From positions 16,688 to 80,687 of the forward strand of contig CANLMX010000006.1 of the NCBI GenBank assembly GCA_947492385.1: a stretch of DNA of 64,000 nucleotides. Direction: 5' to 3'. The position numbers and the translations under genes are program-made. The stretch comes from Planctomycetaceae bacterium. GTDB lineage: Bacteria > Planctomycetota > Phycisphaerae > Phycisphaerales > SM1A02. Position 1 is the first letter of the stretch, and each line of letters begins with the position of its first letter. The notes beneath the pieces are model-generated. The model did not search any database. It was given only the letters and a program-made list of their open reading frames with translations, and was not told the DNA's origin. This document shows positions 25,258-33,668 of the stretch, piece by piece.

Positions 25258-25920
25258 ATGCTCGGCGCCAAGGGCGTGAAGCGGCTCACGTCGGGTCCCG
25301 ACTGGGACCGCGTCCAGCGCATCGCCGACCGCATCGAGGATGCGGCACAGCGCCTCCATCCGCGCGCGACGGCCGGGTTCGAGTGGGAGTGGGCGGTCGT
25401 CGACGACGAGAAGACCGTCAATGCGTGGGCGCTTCCAGGCGGCAAGTCTGCCGTCTACACGGGCATGCTGCGCATGGCGCGCACGGATGACGAGCTTGCG
25501 GTCGTGATGGGCCATGAGGCCGCGCACGCGATCGCGCGTCACGCGGGTGAGCGTATTTCGGGGGACATCTTGGTCCAGGGTGCGATGCAGGGCACGGCCG
25601 TGGCGCTCGGGGACATGAGCCCCGGCACGCACCGGGCGACGATGGCTGCGCTCGGGCTCGGCTCGAACGTGGGCGTGCTGCTCCCGTGGAGCCGCATGCA
25701 GGAGAGCGAGGCCGACGAGATCGGGCTCTTCATTGCGGCCGACGCGGGCTACGACCCGCAGGCCGCCATCCCGCTGTGGGAGCGAATGGCCGGCCAGTCC
25801 GGCGCACCGGCCGAGTTCCTGAGCACGCACCCCAGCGAATCGACGCGCATCCAGCGCCTCCGGAAGCTGATGCCGCGCGCGATGGCGATCAGGGCTGCGG
25901 CGGATGCGCGCTCGGAGTGA
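25258..25920 (+). CDS. M48-family zinc metallopeptidase domain, 5' end broken
   Basis: The 220-residue domain is intact: zinc site HEAAH in VVMGHEAAHAIARH, third ligand Glu in ESEADEIGLFIAADAGYDP, the beta-edge block VNAWALPGGKSAVYTG and the late HPSESTRIQRL. M48 proteins of this type (LoiP/YcaL/BepA-like) are periplasmic lipoproteins that degrade or assemble envelope proteins. Here the lipoprotein start lies upstream of the amber codon. Translation could restart at the ATG 25258, which has AGGAGG 11 bases upstream, giving a leaderless cytoplasmic product. Readthrough would instead give an RMD1-peptidase fusion. The catalytic residues are all kept, which argues against long decay. It overlaps the convergent aminotransferase by 32 bases. 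Confidence 0.65.
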   Translation: MLGAKGVKRLTSGPDWDRVQRIADRIEDAAQRLHPRATAGFEWEWAVVDDEKTVNAWALPGGKSAVYTGMLRMARTDDELAVVMGHEAAHAIARHAGERISGDILVQGAMQGTAVALGDMSPGTHRATMAALGLGSNVGVLLPWSRMQESEADEIGLFIAADAGYDPQAAIPLWERMAGQSGAPAEFLSTHPSESTRIQRLRKLMPRAMAIRAAADARSE

Positions 25921-27094
25921 GCGCACGGAGCCGCTCGCCGGCCGCGGCGATGGTCTCGTGCCGCTTGCAGAACGCGAACCGCACCAAGGCGTGCGATTCG
26001 GCGTCGCGGGTCCCGTCCGCGCCCGGGGCGTAGAACGCGCTGCACGGAATGGCCGCCACGCCCACCTTCGAGACCAAGTGGCGCGCGAAGGCGACGTCGT
26101 CCGTGTGGCCGAACGGTGCATGCGGGGCCAGCGCGAAGTACGAGCCCTCGGGTTCGTATGGCGAGAGTCCCGCTGCGCGCAGCACCTCGAGCATGTGGCG
26201 CCTGCGCTCGCGGTACTCCGCGCGCAGCGACTCGTGGTACGACGCAGGCGCCGACAGCGCGTCGGCCGCCGCGCGCTGCAGCGGGGTCGCGCCGCAGAAC
26301 GTCAGGAACTGGTGAGCTGCGCGGATGCCGGCCGTGAGCGCCGGAGGCGCGATCGACCACCCGACCTTCCAGCCCGTCAGGCTGAACGTCTTGCCGAGGC
26401 TCGAGAGCGTGATGGTGCGCTCGCGCATCCCGGGCAGCGTTGCGATGGAGCGCGGTCGTTCGCCGAACCAGATCTCGTCGTACACCTCGTCGGAGACGAC
26501 CATGCACCCCGCCGCGCGCGCGATCCGTGCGACTCCCTCGAGCTCCGCGGGCGTGAGCACCCGGCCGGTGGGGTTGTGCGGGCTGTTGACGACGATCGCC
26601 TTGGTGCGCGGGCCGACCGCGCGCGCAAGGTCCTCGAGCGGGAAGGCAAAGTCGGGCGCGCGCAGGCGCACCGTGCGGACGGTGCCACCGGCCATGGCCA
26701 CGCATGCCGGGTACGAGTCGTAGAACGGCTCCACCAGCACCACCTCGTCGCCCGGATCGACCAAGCCGATCATCGTCGCCGCGATCGCCTCGGTGCACCC
26801 ATGGGTCACCGTGACCTCGGCGTCGGGATCGACCTCGAACTTGCCGAGCGCGTTCCAGCGGGCCGCCACCGCGCGGTTCAGTTCCGGAAGGCCGATGCTC
26901 CGGCCGTACTGGCCGAATCCCGCGTCGATGGCGCGCTTGCCGGCCTCGCGCACCTCGGGCGGGCCGTCGAAGTCGGGGAAGCCCTGGCCCAGGTTGACCG
27001 CTCCATGCTCTGCGGCGAGCCGCGAGATGACGGCGAACACGCTCTCTCCGAACGGACGAAGGCGGTGGGCGATGCCGTGGACGGTGGTCGTCAT
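25889..27094 (-). CDS. PLP-dependent class I/II aminotransferase
   Basis: The 401-residue product is a fold-type I aminotransferase. Visible motifs are NLGQGFPDFDGPPEV, the cofactor-stacking region GCTEAIAATM, NSPHNPTGRVL with the PLP-contacting Asn, SDEVYDEIWF with its Asp and Tyr, the Schiff-base Lys in SSLGKTFSLTGWKVGW, and the carboxylate-binding Arg in LVRFAFCKR. The sequence is closest in style to methionine/kynurenine/aromatic-type enzymes (YbdL group). A role in tyrosine transamination upstream of hpd is possible but not shown. The ATG at 27094 overlaps the stop of the large channel gene by ATGA, so both are on one transcript. Confidence 0.92.
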   Translation of the reverse strand: MTTTVHGIAHRLRPFGESVFAVISRLAAEHGAVNLGQGFPDFDGPPEVREAGKRAIDAGFGQYGRSIGLPELNRAVAARWNALGKFEVDPDAEVTVTHGCTEAIAATMIGLVDPGDEVVLVEPFYDSYPACVAMAGGTVRTVRLRAPDFAFPLEDLARAVGPRTKAIVVNSPHNPTGRVLTPAELEGVARIARAAGCMVVSDEVYDEIWFGERPRSIATLPGMRERTITLSSLGKTFSLTGWKVGWSIAPPALTAGIRAAHQFLTFCGATPLQRAAADALSAPASYHESLRAEYRERRRHMLEVLRAAGLSPYEPEGSYFALAPHAPFGHTDDVAFARHLVSKVGVAAIPCSAFYAPGADGTRDAESHALVRFAFCKRHETIAAAGERLRALTPSAHPPQP

Positions 27095-29505
27095 GGGGCC
27101 TCCTTGCGCGACGACCGGTCGCCCGGCATGTCGCGCACGTGGATGTCGAGCTGCGGGAACGCGATCTCGATGCCCCGCTCGCGGAAGGCCCGGTCGATGC
27201 GCAGGCAGAGCTCGTGGCGCACGGCCCGGGTTCCCTCGTCGGTGCTCAGCCACACGACCACGTCGATGTCGATCGAGCTTGCCCCGAACCCCTGCACCTG
27301 CACCTGTGGGTCCGGCACGGCGAGCACGCCCCTCGTCCCGGCGGCCGCGTCGCGGAGGAGTCCGGTCGCGGCCTGGAGGTCGGTCCCGTACGCCACGCCC
27401 ACGCGGACGATCTCACGCACCGTGGTGTCGCCGAGCGTCCAGTTGACGATGGGATTCGTGATGAGCGCCTTGTTGGGGATGACCACGTCCTTGTTGTCGA
27501 AGTCGAGCAGCGTTGTCGACCGCGTCGAGATCCGGGTCACCTTGCCCGTCACGCCGTCCACGGTCACGAGGTCGCCCACGCGCACCGGACGCTCCGCGAG
27601 CACGATGACGCCGGACACGAAGTTGGCGAAGATCTCCTGCAGCCCGAAGCCGAGGCCCACCGTGACGCCCGCCGCCAGCCACTGCACGTCCTCCCACCGG
27701 ATGTGGAGCGCGCCCAGCGCCAGGACGAGGCCCACGATCACCATCACGTTCCGCGCAAGCGCCACGAGTGCGTAGCGCAGGCTCCGATCGATCGGGAAAC
27801 GACGGAGCACGAGGGCGTTCAGGAGCCCGGGCAGGTCGCGCACCAGCACCACCGTGACCGCGCACGCGCCCACGAAGGCCGCCAGATCCGCGATCGTGAC
27901 GGGCGTCCCGGCGACGGCGGGCGTCGTCGCCGTGGCTGCCCGCTTCCCGACCGACCAGAGTTCGGTCGATGCCATGCTCCAGAGGGCCGGCACCTGCTCC
28001 CGCCATGCCCAGACGAGCCCGACGACGGCGATGGCAGTTACCGCAAGCCGGCCGAAGCTGCGGACCTGCCGGTCGAATCTCAGTTCCTCGGCGGCTTCCA
28101 TGTCGCCGGTCAGGTCGAGCCTGCGGAACGCGCCCTGTCCCGCTCGCTCGAAGGCCGACGCGCCCACGCCGACCGCAAACAGCACCATCCAGCTTCGAAG
28201 GATGTCTTCGAGGACGATCTCCGCCGTCGAGGCGTACCCGAGCAGCGCCGCGACCGCGAGCGCCGTCGGGACCGCCGTCAGCGCGGCGCGGAGGATCGGC
28301 GCGAACGTCGCGATCCAGCCCGTCGGATGCCGCTCCACGATGCCCGCGAACACGCCGTTGCGCGGTCCGAAGACGCGGAAGGAGACCATCGCAAGCGTGC
28401 CGAGCGCGGCGACGCACGCCGCGCGCTCGACCTCGGCCGCGCCCGGAAGTCCCGGGCCCCATGAGGCGAAGGACATCACGCCCATGAACGGGATCACGAG
28501 CCTCGACGCCGTCGTCGCCGCGCGACGGAGGGTCTCGGCCACGGAACGCGTCCACCCGAGCTGTTCGGTCGCAAGCCCGTTCCGTGCGCACGTCGTGGCG
28601 ACGAGCGAGAGCCAGAACGCGGGAACCGCGAGCTTCGATGATGCGTGCGCGAGCGCCGCAGCCGCATCGCCCGAAGCGGTCGAACCGAGCAGCGTGCCGA
28701 AGAGGTGCAGGGTCAGCGGAAGCGGGAGCGCGCGGGCCGTCGCGACCGCCGCGGCGCGGACCGTGGCGGCAAGGCCGGTCGGTGACGCCGTGGCGGGAAG
28801 GACTCGCTCGACCAGCGAGCGTCCGCCCGGCCACCCGGCGACGAGCATGACCACCAGCCCCGCGGAAAGCAGCCACGCCACCGGGCGGCCCTCGATGGAC
28901 GCACGCACGTCCTCGACGACGCTCCGAAGCCGCGCGGGGTCTGCGGCGGCGCGGACGAATGCCCGGAGCTCGTCGATCGATTCGCGGCGCACGGGCCGCA
29001 TGTCCGCCGTCCAGAAGACCTGCGCGTCCAGGAACGCCCGGTACTCGATGAGCACGGCCTCGTACGCCACCAGTTCGGATTCGAGCCTGGCGTACCGTTC
29101 GACGCTGCGGCCGAGTTCCTCGGCAAGCGCGTCGTCCTGCGCCTCGACGGCATCGAGCCGGGAGAGCTCGCATTGCGCCGCGGCCGCGCGCACCTCGGCA
29201 AGCTGCCGAACCTCTCTGCGCACGATCGGAAGCGCGTCGCGATGGCGGATGAAGACCTCGTTGACGGGGCCGGACCCGGCGGGCGCGAACCGCCTCCGTT
29301 CGCGATCCGCCGCGAACCCGCGTTCGAGCGACTCGCGCAGGACAGTGGCGCGCACGACCTCCGCCTCAAGGCCCTGGCACGCGGCGCGCGCATCCTCGAG
29401 GCGCTTCGCATCGGCCGGGGCCGCCGTGGCCTGCGCCCCGGCCCCGCGGGCGAGCGCGAAAGCGGCAATGAGCGTCAGGAGCGTGGCGCGGATCCTCGGC
29501 GGCAT
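27091..29505 (-). CDS. Large MscK/KefA-like mechanosensitive channel
   Basis: The 804-residue protein begins with a signal peptide (MPPRIRATLLTLIAAFALAR). A periplasmic helical region (residues 30-190) is rich in Glu, Arg and Ala. About nine to eleven membrane segments follow, then the MscS core. The pore helix reads VQWLAAGVTVGLGFGLQEIF followed by ANFVSGVIVL, and the beta domain includes VTRISTRSTTLLDFDNKDV and IPNKALITNPIVNW. The length and the periplasmic plus extra-TM layout match MscK/YbdG-large types that release solutes under osmotic downshock. The ATG at 29505 starts the signal peptide. Its stop overlaps the aminotransferase start. Confidence 0.92.
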   Translation of the reverse strand: MPPRIRATLLTLIAAFALARGAGAQATAAPADAKRLEDARAACQGLEAEVVRATVLRESLERGFAADRERRRFAPAGSGPVNEVFIRHRDALPIVRREVRQLAEVRAAAAQCELSRLDAVEAQDDALAEELGRSVERYARLESELVAYEAVLIEYRAFLDAQVFWTADMRPVRRESIDELRAFVRAAADPARLRSVVEDVRASIEGRPVAWLLSAGLVVMLVAGWPGGRSLVERVLPATASPTGLAATVRAAAVATARALPLPLTLHLFGTLLGSTASGDAAAALAHASSKLAVPAFWLSLVATTCARNGLATEQLGWTRSVAETLRRAATTASRLVIPFMGVMSFASWGPGLPGAAEVERAACVAALGTLAMVSFRVFGPRNGVFAGIVERHPTGWIATFAPILRAALTAVPTALAVAALLGYASTAEIVLEDILRSWMVLFAVGVGASAFERAGQGAFRRLDLTGDMEAAEELRFDRQVRSFGRLAVTAIAVVGLVWAWREQVPALWSMASTELWSVGKRAATATTPAVAGTPVTIADLAAFVGACAVTVVLVRDLPGLLNALVLRRFPIDRSLRYALVALARNVMVIVGLVLALGALHIRWEDVQWLAAGVTVGLGFGLQEIFANFVSGVIVLAERPVRVGDLVTVDGVTGKVTRISTRSTTLLDFDNKDVVIPNKALITNPIVNWTLGDTTVREIVRVGVAYGTDLQAATGLLRDAAAGTRGVLAVPDPQVQVQGFGASSIDIDVVVWLSTDEGTRAVRHELCLRIDRAFRERGIEIAFPQLDIHVRDMPGDRSSRKEAP

Positions 29506-29550
29506 CGGGCGCGGATGATAGGTGCGCATCCCGCGGCCCTTCCCCACCCG

Positions 29551-29563
29551 TAGCATCGGGGCC
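29551..29563 (+). promoter_or_regulatory. -10-like TAGCAT directly before a GTG start
   Basis: TAGCAT (29551-29556) lies 7 bases before the GTG at 29564, and there is no Shine-Dalgarno site. This spacing would place transcription start at or next to the start codon (leaderless mRNA). Confidence 0.4.
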
Positions 29564-30331
29564 GTGGCGACACCCCGCCCCAACCATTCCCTGCCCCTGC
29601 GCACGCTCGTCGAGGATCCGTCGTTCGCCGTTATCGAGAAGCCTGCGGGAGTGGTGACCGAGCCCGGGCTCGGTCATTCGGACGACTCCGTCATGAATGC
29701 TGCATTTGCGCGCTGGGGTACGGACCTTGCTCCCCTCGGCGAGGCGCGCGACCATGGGCTGGTGCATCGGCTCGATCGCGACACCAGCGGTGCGCTGCTC
29801 GTGGCGCGCACCGCGGCCGCGTACGACGCGCTTCGGGCGCAGTTCGAGGCCCGGACCGTGGGCAAGCGCTACCTCGCGTTCGTCGACGGTAAGCCGCCAC
29901 GCGGCGAGGGAGTCATCGATCGTCCGCTCGAGGAGGTCCGGCGCGGCGACATGAAGGTCTCGGTGATCGGCCGCAACGGGGCCGGGCGACCCGCACGCAC
30001 CCGATGGCGCACGGTGGGCCATGGTGCTGGTCGGACGTTGCTTGACATCGAGCTCGAAACCGGGCGCCTGCACCAGATCCGTGCCCACATGGCCGCCCTG
30101 GGATGCCCGGTCTGCGGGGATCGCGTCTACCGGGTCGATCTTCCGCCCAACACGGGGACGTCGGCGCGCGCGAAGGGTCTGCCGCTTGCGCTCCATGCGT
30201 GGGAGCTGGCGTTCGACCATCCCGTGACGGGCGCGCGCGTCACCGTGCGGGCTCCGATGCCGGCATCCATGGCCGACGTGGCGGCGTCAAGCGGGATCGT
30301 GCTTCCGCGCGAGATGCGACCACCGGCGTGA
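29564..30331 (+). CDS. RluA-family pseudouridine synthase (second copy)
   Basis: The 255-residue protein has the catalytic motif HRLDRDTSG, whose Asp is the nucleophile, and further family blocks (EKPAGVVTEPGLG, VGKRYLAFVDG, LETGRLHQIRAHMAALG with the conserved HQIR). It has no S4 domain. It modifies uridine in structured RNA; the exact target is not predictable. The GTG at 29564 is preferred because a -10-like element lies just upstream and the family core starts soon after; a GTG at 29522 would add 14 residues. It differs clearly from the copy at 2856-3578 and is divergent from the large channel gene. Confidence 0.9.
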   Translation: MATPRPNHSLPLRTLVEDPSFAVIEKPAGVVTEPGLGHSDDSVMNAAFARWGTDLAPLGEARDHGLVHRLDRDTSGALLVARTAAAYDALRAQFEARTVGKRYLAFVDGKPPRGEGVIDRPLEEVRRGDMKVSVIGRNGAGRPARTRWRTVGHGAGRTLLDIELETGRLHQIRAHMAALGCPVCGDRVYRVDLPPNTGTSARAKGLPLALHAWELAFDHPVTGARVTVRAPMPASMADVAASSGIVLPREMRPPA

Positions 30332-30341
30332 GTGGGTCCGG

Positions 30342-32180
30342 CTACGGGGCGACCGCCGGTTCGGCGGGTGCCGCGGGCGCTGAGGCCGGCGCCGTCCGCT
30401 GTGACTGCGCGTTCCCGAGCATGCGCCGCACGGCCGCCTCGACCCGCACCGCACCCAACGCGTGCGTGGCGGTCCGGTCGAAGCGTGCGATGTTCAGGCC
30501 GACCACGCGCCCGTCGAGGTCGACCACCGGGCCGCCGCACTGCGTGGGTCGCACGATCGCGTCGTGCGCCAGCACCTCACCGAAGCCGCTCGATCGCCCG
30601 GAGATCGGCGTGACCGTGTTGCCCCGCGCGGCACCGCGCGGGCCGCGGCGTCGTGCGCCCTCGTCGGGCCTCGGCGCAAGTTCCGCCTCGATCCGCATGC
30701 GCTCCCCGTTGCGCACGAGCTCGATCCCCACGCGTTCCCCGATCGCTCGCTCAAGGAGGCGGCGTCGAAGGCCGTCGCGGCCCGACACGGGCGCGCCGTC
30801 GACGGCGACGATCACGTCGCCCACCTTGATGCCTGCCTGGTCCGCCGGGTTGCCCGACACCACCTGCACGATGCGCACGCCCTGCTCCACGCCCGCATCC
30901 TGGGCCTCCTGCTTCGTCATGGCCTCGCTCATCACGCCCAGGTACGGGCCGGCCATCGGGTCGCGCTCGCTCTCGCGGCGTTCGATGGCGGCGAAGCCGA
31001 GTGCGGGAGGTTGGTCCCCGAGCCGGGGCGTGAGCAGCACCTGACCGGCCGTGACCTGCGCCCCCGGGGTCCAGGCGATCGGCGGTGCCTCGAGCCCGGT
31101 CACTTCAAGCAGCGCAAGGTCGAGCGATGGATCCACTCCCACGACGCGGGCCTGGTGCCGCACGCCGTTCGGGTCGCGCACCCATGCCTCCGAGCCCACG
31201 TTCGCGCCCCGAAGCTGCGAACGCTTGGTCACGGCATGCCCGTCGGGGTCGATCACCGTCGCGTAGGACAGGAGTTCGTCGTCACGCTCGCCGGTGAGCA
31301 CCTCGAGCATCGAGGCCTGCGCGACCCGCGTGACGTCCGCCAGCGGAATCGCTCGCTGCACCGCGAGGCGGCCGTTGCCGTCACCGCCGGGGACGAAGCG
31401 CGTGGCGACATCCCGGGCCTCGCCCGCGCCGAAGACCAGGAACAGCTCCTCGTCCATCCCCTCGCCGAACTCCACCATGCGCTCGCGCATGCGGTCCACG
31501 GGCGTGGCTGCGTTCTCCCACGGCTGCCTGCCGCAGCGCGAGTTGATTCCCACCACCTCGCCACGCAGGTTGAAGCTCGGGCCACCGGAGTCGCCGCTGT
31601 CGATCGGCGCGTCGAAGAGGAGCTCGTCGCGGTCGCACCGCAGCACGCGCCCCGCACGGACCAGCGCCGGGCGCGCCGACTGCGGTGGCCCCTGCGTGTA
31701 GCCGATGGTCACCAGCCAATCCCCCGGTGCGAGGTCGCTGGACGATCCGAGCGGCGACGTCGGCAGGTCGGCGCCCTCGGTGTCGAGTTGCACGAGCCCG
31801 CAGTCGAGCATGCCGATGTCGGCTTGCCCAAGCGTCCGGCCCGTGAGGGTGGTGCCGTCAGCGAGCGTCGCACGCACGCGGCGTCCCGCTGCCTCGCCGA
31901 CGTGGCCGCACGTCACGACAAGTCCATCTGGGGTGATGACCACGCCCGATCCGCTCGACAGGCCGTCATCGCCCGCCAGGCGGAGCAGCACCACCGAGGG
32001 CCGCGCACGGTCGGCGACCTCTCGGATGCGGGCCTCGAGGGCGCGCAGGTCCGTCACCGACTCGATCCGGTCGAACCCGTCGTGCCCGACGATGTCGGCG
32101 CCCGTCACGCCCGCCGAAGCCGCAGCCCACGGCGTGAGGGCTGCGGCAAGCGCGATGAGGATCGGGGGCAGTCCGGTCAC
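30342..32180 (-). CDS. Trypsin-like serine protease with a second, inactive protease fold split by a PDZ domain
   Basis: The 612-residue protein starts at a GTG that overlaps the DUF1080 stop (GTGA). It has a signal peptide (residues 1-23). The first trypsin-like domain (60-215) has an apparent triad: His93 in VVTCGHVG, Asp121 in ADIGML and Ser198 in DSGDSGGPSF. A second related fold starts around 290: IDPDGHAVTKRSQL aligns with the HtrA His motif, but the His position is Ser321. Asp354 remains in DPSLDLALLEV, and the Ser position is Cys548 in PTQCGGPVVD. A PDZ domain (about 410-500) sits between the Asp and Cys motifs. It is probably a periplasmic protease with a regulatory pseudoprotease half. 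It ends in an Ala/Pro tail. Confidence 0.88.
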   Translation of the reverse strand: MTGLPPILIALAAALTPWAAASAGVTGADIVGHDGFDRIESVTDLRALEARIREVADRARPSVVLLRLAGDDGLSSGSGVVITPDGLVVTCGHVGEAAGRRVRATLADGTTLTGRTLGQADIGMLDCGLVQLDTEGADLPTSPLGSSSDLAPGDWLVTIGYTQGPPQSARPALVRAGRVLRCDRDELLFDAPIDSGDSGGPSFNLRGEVVGINSRCGRQPWENAATPVDRMRERMVEFGEGMDEELFLVFGAGEARDVATRFVPGGDGNGRLAVQRAIPLADVTRVAQASMLEVLTGERDDELLSYATVIDPDGHAVTKRSQLRGANVGSEAWVRDPNGVRHQARVVGVDPSLDLALLEVTGLEAPPIAWTPGAQVTAGQVLLTPRLGDQPPALGFAAIERRESERDPMAGPYLGVMSEAMTKQEAQDAGVEQGVRIVQVVSGNPADQAGIKVGDVIVAVDGAPVSGRDGLRRRLLERAIGERVGIELVRNGERMRIEAELAPRPDEGARRRGPRGAARGNTVTPISGRSSGFGEVLAHDAIVRPTQCGGPVVDLDGRVVGLNIARFDRTATHALGAVRVEAAVRRMLGNAQSQRTAPASAPAAPAEPAVAP

Positions 32181-32965
32181 TTCTGCTTCGCGGGATTCTC
32201 CGGCTTCGCACCCGAGGCGACCGGCCGGACCTTCAGGTTGCGGTACATGACCACGTCGCCGTGATCCTGGAGCGCGATGTGCCCCTTGGTCTTCGTGCCG
32301 AAGGCGGGCATGGATGCGAACTTGCTCCCCTTGACGGTGTCCTTCCACTGCTGGCTCGACATGTCGAAGTCGGCGGTGACCACGCCGTTGAGCATGTACG
32401 TGACCTTGGGCCCCATGCAGCGGATGACCGCATGGTTCCACTCGCCGGCGGGCTTCACTGCACCGGCCGGGGCCGCGTACAGCGCGTAGCACGCACCTGC
32501 CGACGTGAGGCGGCTCTTGCCGTCGCCGTGGCGCTCATCGTCGAGCACCTGCATCTCGGGACCGGTCTCCCACGGCGCGCCGAACTCCTCGGAGACGTGC
32601 CACATGATGCCGCTGTTTCCGCCTGGCGCGACCTTCCAGTCGCATGCGAACTCGAAGTCACCGTACTCCTCGCGGGTGACGAGGTCGCCTCCCTTGCCGC
32701 GCAGGACGATGCAGCCGTCCTCCACGGCCCACTCCTTGGGGAACTCGCCGCGCTGGAAACCGCGCAGGTGCTTGGAGGGATCCGAGCCGTCGAACAGCAG
32801 CTGCCAGCCTGCGGCCTTCTCCGCGGCGGTGAGCGTGTTGGGCGCACCCGAAGCCGAGGAGCCCTTCGACGCGGTGCCCTCCTTCGTGGCGGTGGCGCAT
32901 CCGAGGATGCATGCGAGTGCGGACGTGGCGATGACGGTGGGACGGATCGTGCTCACGGTGATCAT
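32177..32965 (-). CDS. DUF1080 (3-keto-disaccharide hydrolase-like) lipoprotein
   Basis: The 262-residue product begins with a lipoprotein leader (lipobox ILGC near residue 23). The single domain matches the jelly-roll DUF1080 pattern: GWQLLFDGSDPSKHLRGF, YGDFEFACDWKVAPGGNSGI, EMQVLDDERH, GEWNHAVIRCMGPKVTYMLN, and IALQDHGDVVMYRNLKVRP. These domains are abundant in planctomycetes, and some members cleave 3-keto-glycosides. It overlaps its upstream neighbour by ATGA and the downstream protease by GTGA. No sugar-oxidising GFO/IDH enzyme is adjacent, so the substrate is unknown. Confidence 0.92.
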   Translation of the reverse strand: MITVSTIRPTVIATSALACILGCATATKEGTASKGSSASGAPNTLTAAEKAAGWQLLFDGSDPSKHLRGFQRGEFPKEWAVEDGCIVLRGKGGDLVTREEYGDFEFACDWKVAPGGNSGIMWHVSEEFGAPWETGPEMQVLDDERHGDGKSRLTSAGACYALYAAPAGAVKPAGEWNHAVIRCMGPKVTYMLNGVVTADFDMSSQQWKDTVKGSKFASMPAFGTKTKGHIALQDHGDVVMYRNLKVRPVASGAKPENPAKQK

Positions 32966-33528
32966 GGCTTGGCTGGGGCGCCCGTCGGCGCCGGGCGCGC
33001 GGTGATGCGCGTGGGTGCGTCGCGGGAGAGCTGCACGGAGACCACCTCCGTGCCGGGCGCCACCTTCACGGGGGCGCCGTTGGTCCAGAGTTCGATCGAC
33101 GGGCGAGCGGGCTGTGGCCGCAGGTCGAACACCACGTCGACGGAGTAGCCCGCAGGCAGCGCATCGACGCGGTAGGCGAACTCCATGGCGCCGTCTTCCT
33201 GCAGCTTCGCCCGGACGGTGACGGTGGTCTCCACGGAATTGAGCGACCGCAGCACGAACCGCTCGGTGCCGTCGGTCAGCCGGGCCTGCACGGTCTCGTA
33301 CGCCAGCAGGCGGTCGCCGAAGAGCATGCGCGGGGCGGGCGCCTCCATCCAGGGCAGCCGGATGACGAGCGAATCCCGGGCGTTGTTGCCCGTGATGCGT
33401 CCGGTTCGCGCCTGGGGATCCTCGCCTGAGATCACCTCCCGCACGCACCCCGCCGACCACATGCACGCGGCGAGGCCGGCCATGGTCGACAGGGTTCGGA
33501 AGGGAGCTTGGTTCATCGGGCGGCTCAA
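32962..33528 (-). CDS. Uncharacterised lipoprotein, first gene of the DUF1080/protease operon
   Basis: The 188-residue product has a lipoprotein leader ending in WSAGC (Cys at residue 28), then a beta-rich domain with the block RFVLRSLNSVETTVTVRAKL. That block resembles proteins with an immunoglobulin-like or YcfL-like (DUF1425) fold, but the match is weak. A second Met at residue 5 (33516) could also be the start. It is translationally coupled to the DUF1080 gene. It is probably attached to a membrane and may present or bind a partner of the two downstream products. Confidence 0.65.
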   Translation of the reverse strand: MSRPMNQAPFRTLSTMAGLAACMWSAGCVREVISGEDPQARTGRITGNNARDSLVIRLPWMEAPAPRMLFGDRLLAYETVQARLTDGTERFVLRSLNSVETTVTVRAKLQEDGAMEFAYRVDALPAGYSVDVVFDLRPQPARPSIELWTNGAPVKVAPGTEVVSVQLSRDAPTRITARPAPTGAPAKP

Positions 33529-33634
33529 TCCTAATCCCCCCAGACGAACGCCGTCCTGCGGCCGTGATTTCGCCCGAGAACCCGCCCGTTCCCGCGTGCG
33601 AGCCGGGACCCGCGCCGATCCGGACGGAATTCGG

Positions 33635-33662
33635 TTGCGTGCCCGCCACGGGACCCTACAGT
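33635..33662 (+). promoter_or_regulatory. Promoter-like pair before the dockerin-only gene
   Basis: TTGCGT (33635-33640) and TACAGT (33657-33662) are 16 bases apart. TACAGT ends 6 bases before the ATG at 33669, and no Shine-Dalgarno site is present. This suggests a sigma-70-type promoter making a leaderless mRNA. Confidence 0.45.
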
Positions 33663-33668
33663 CCGTTC

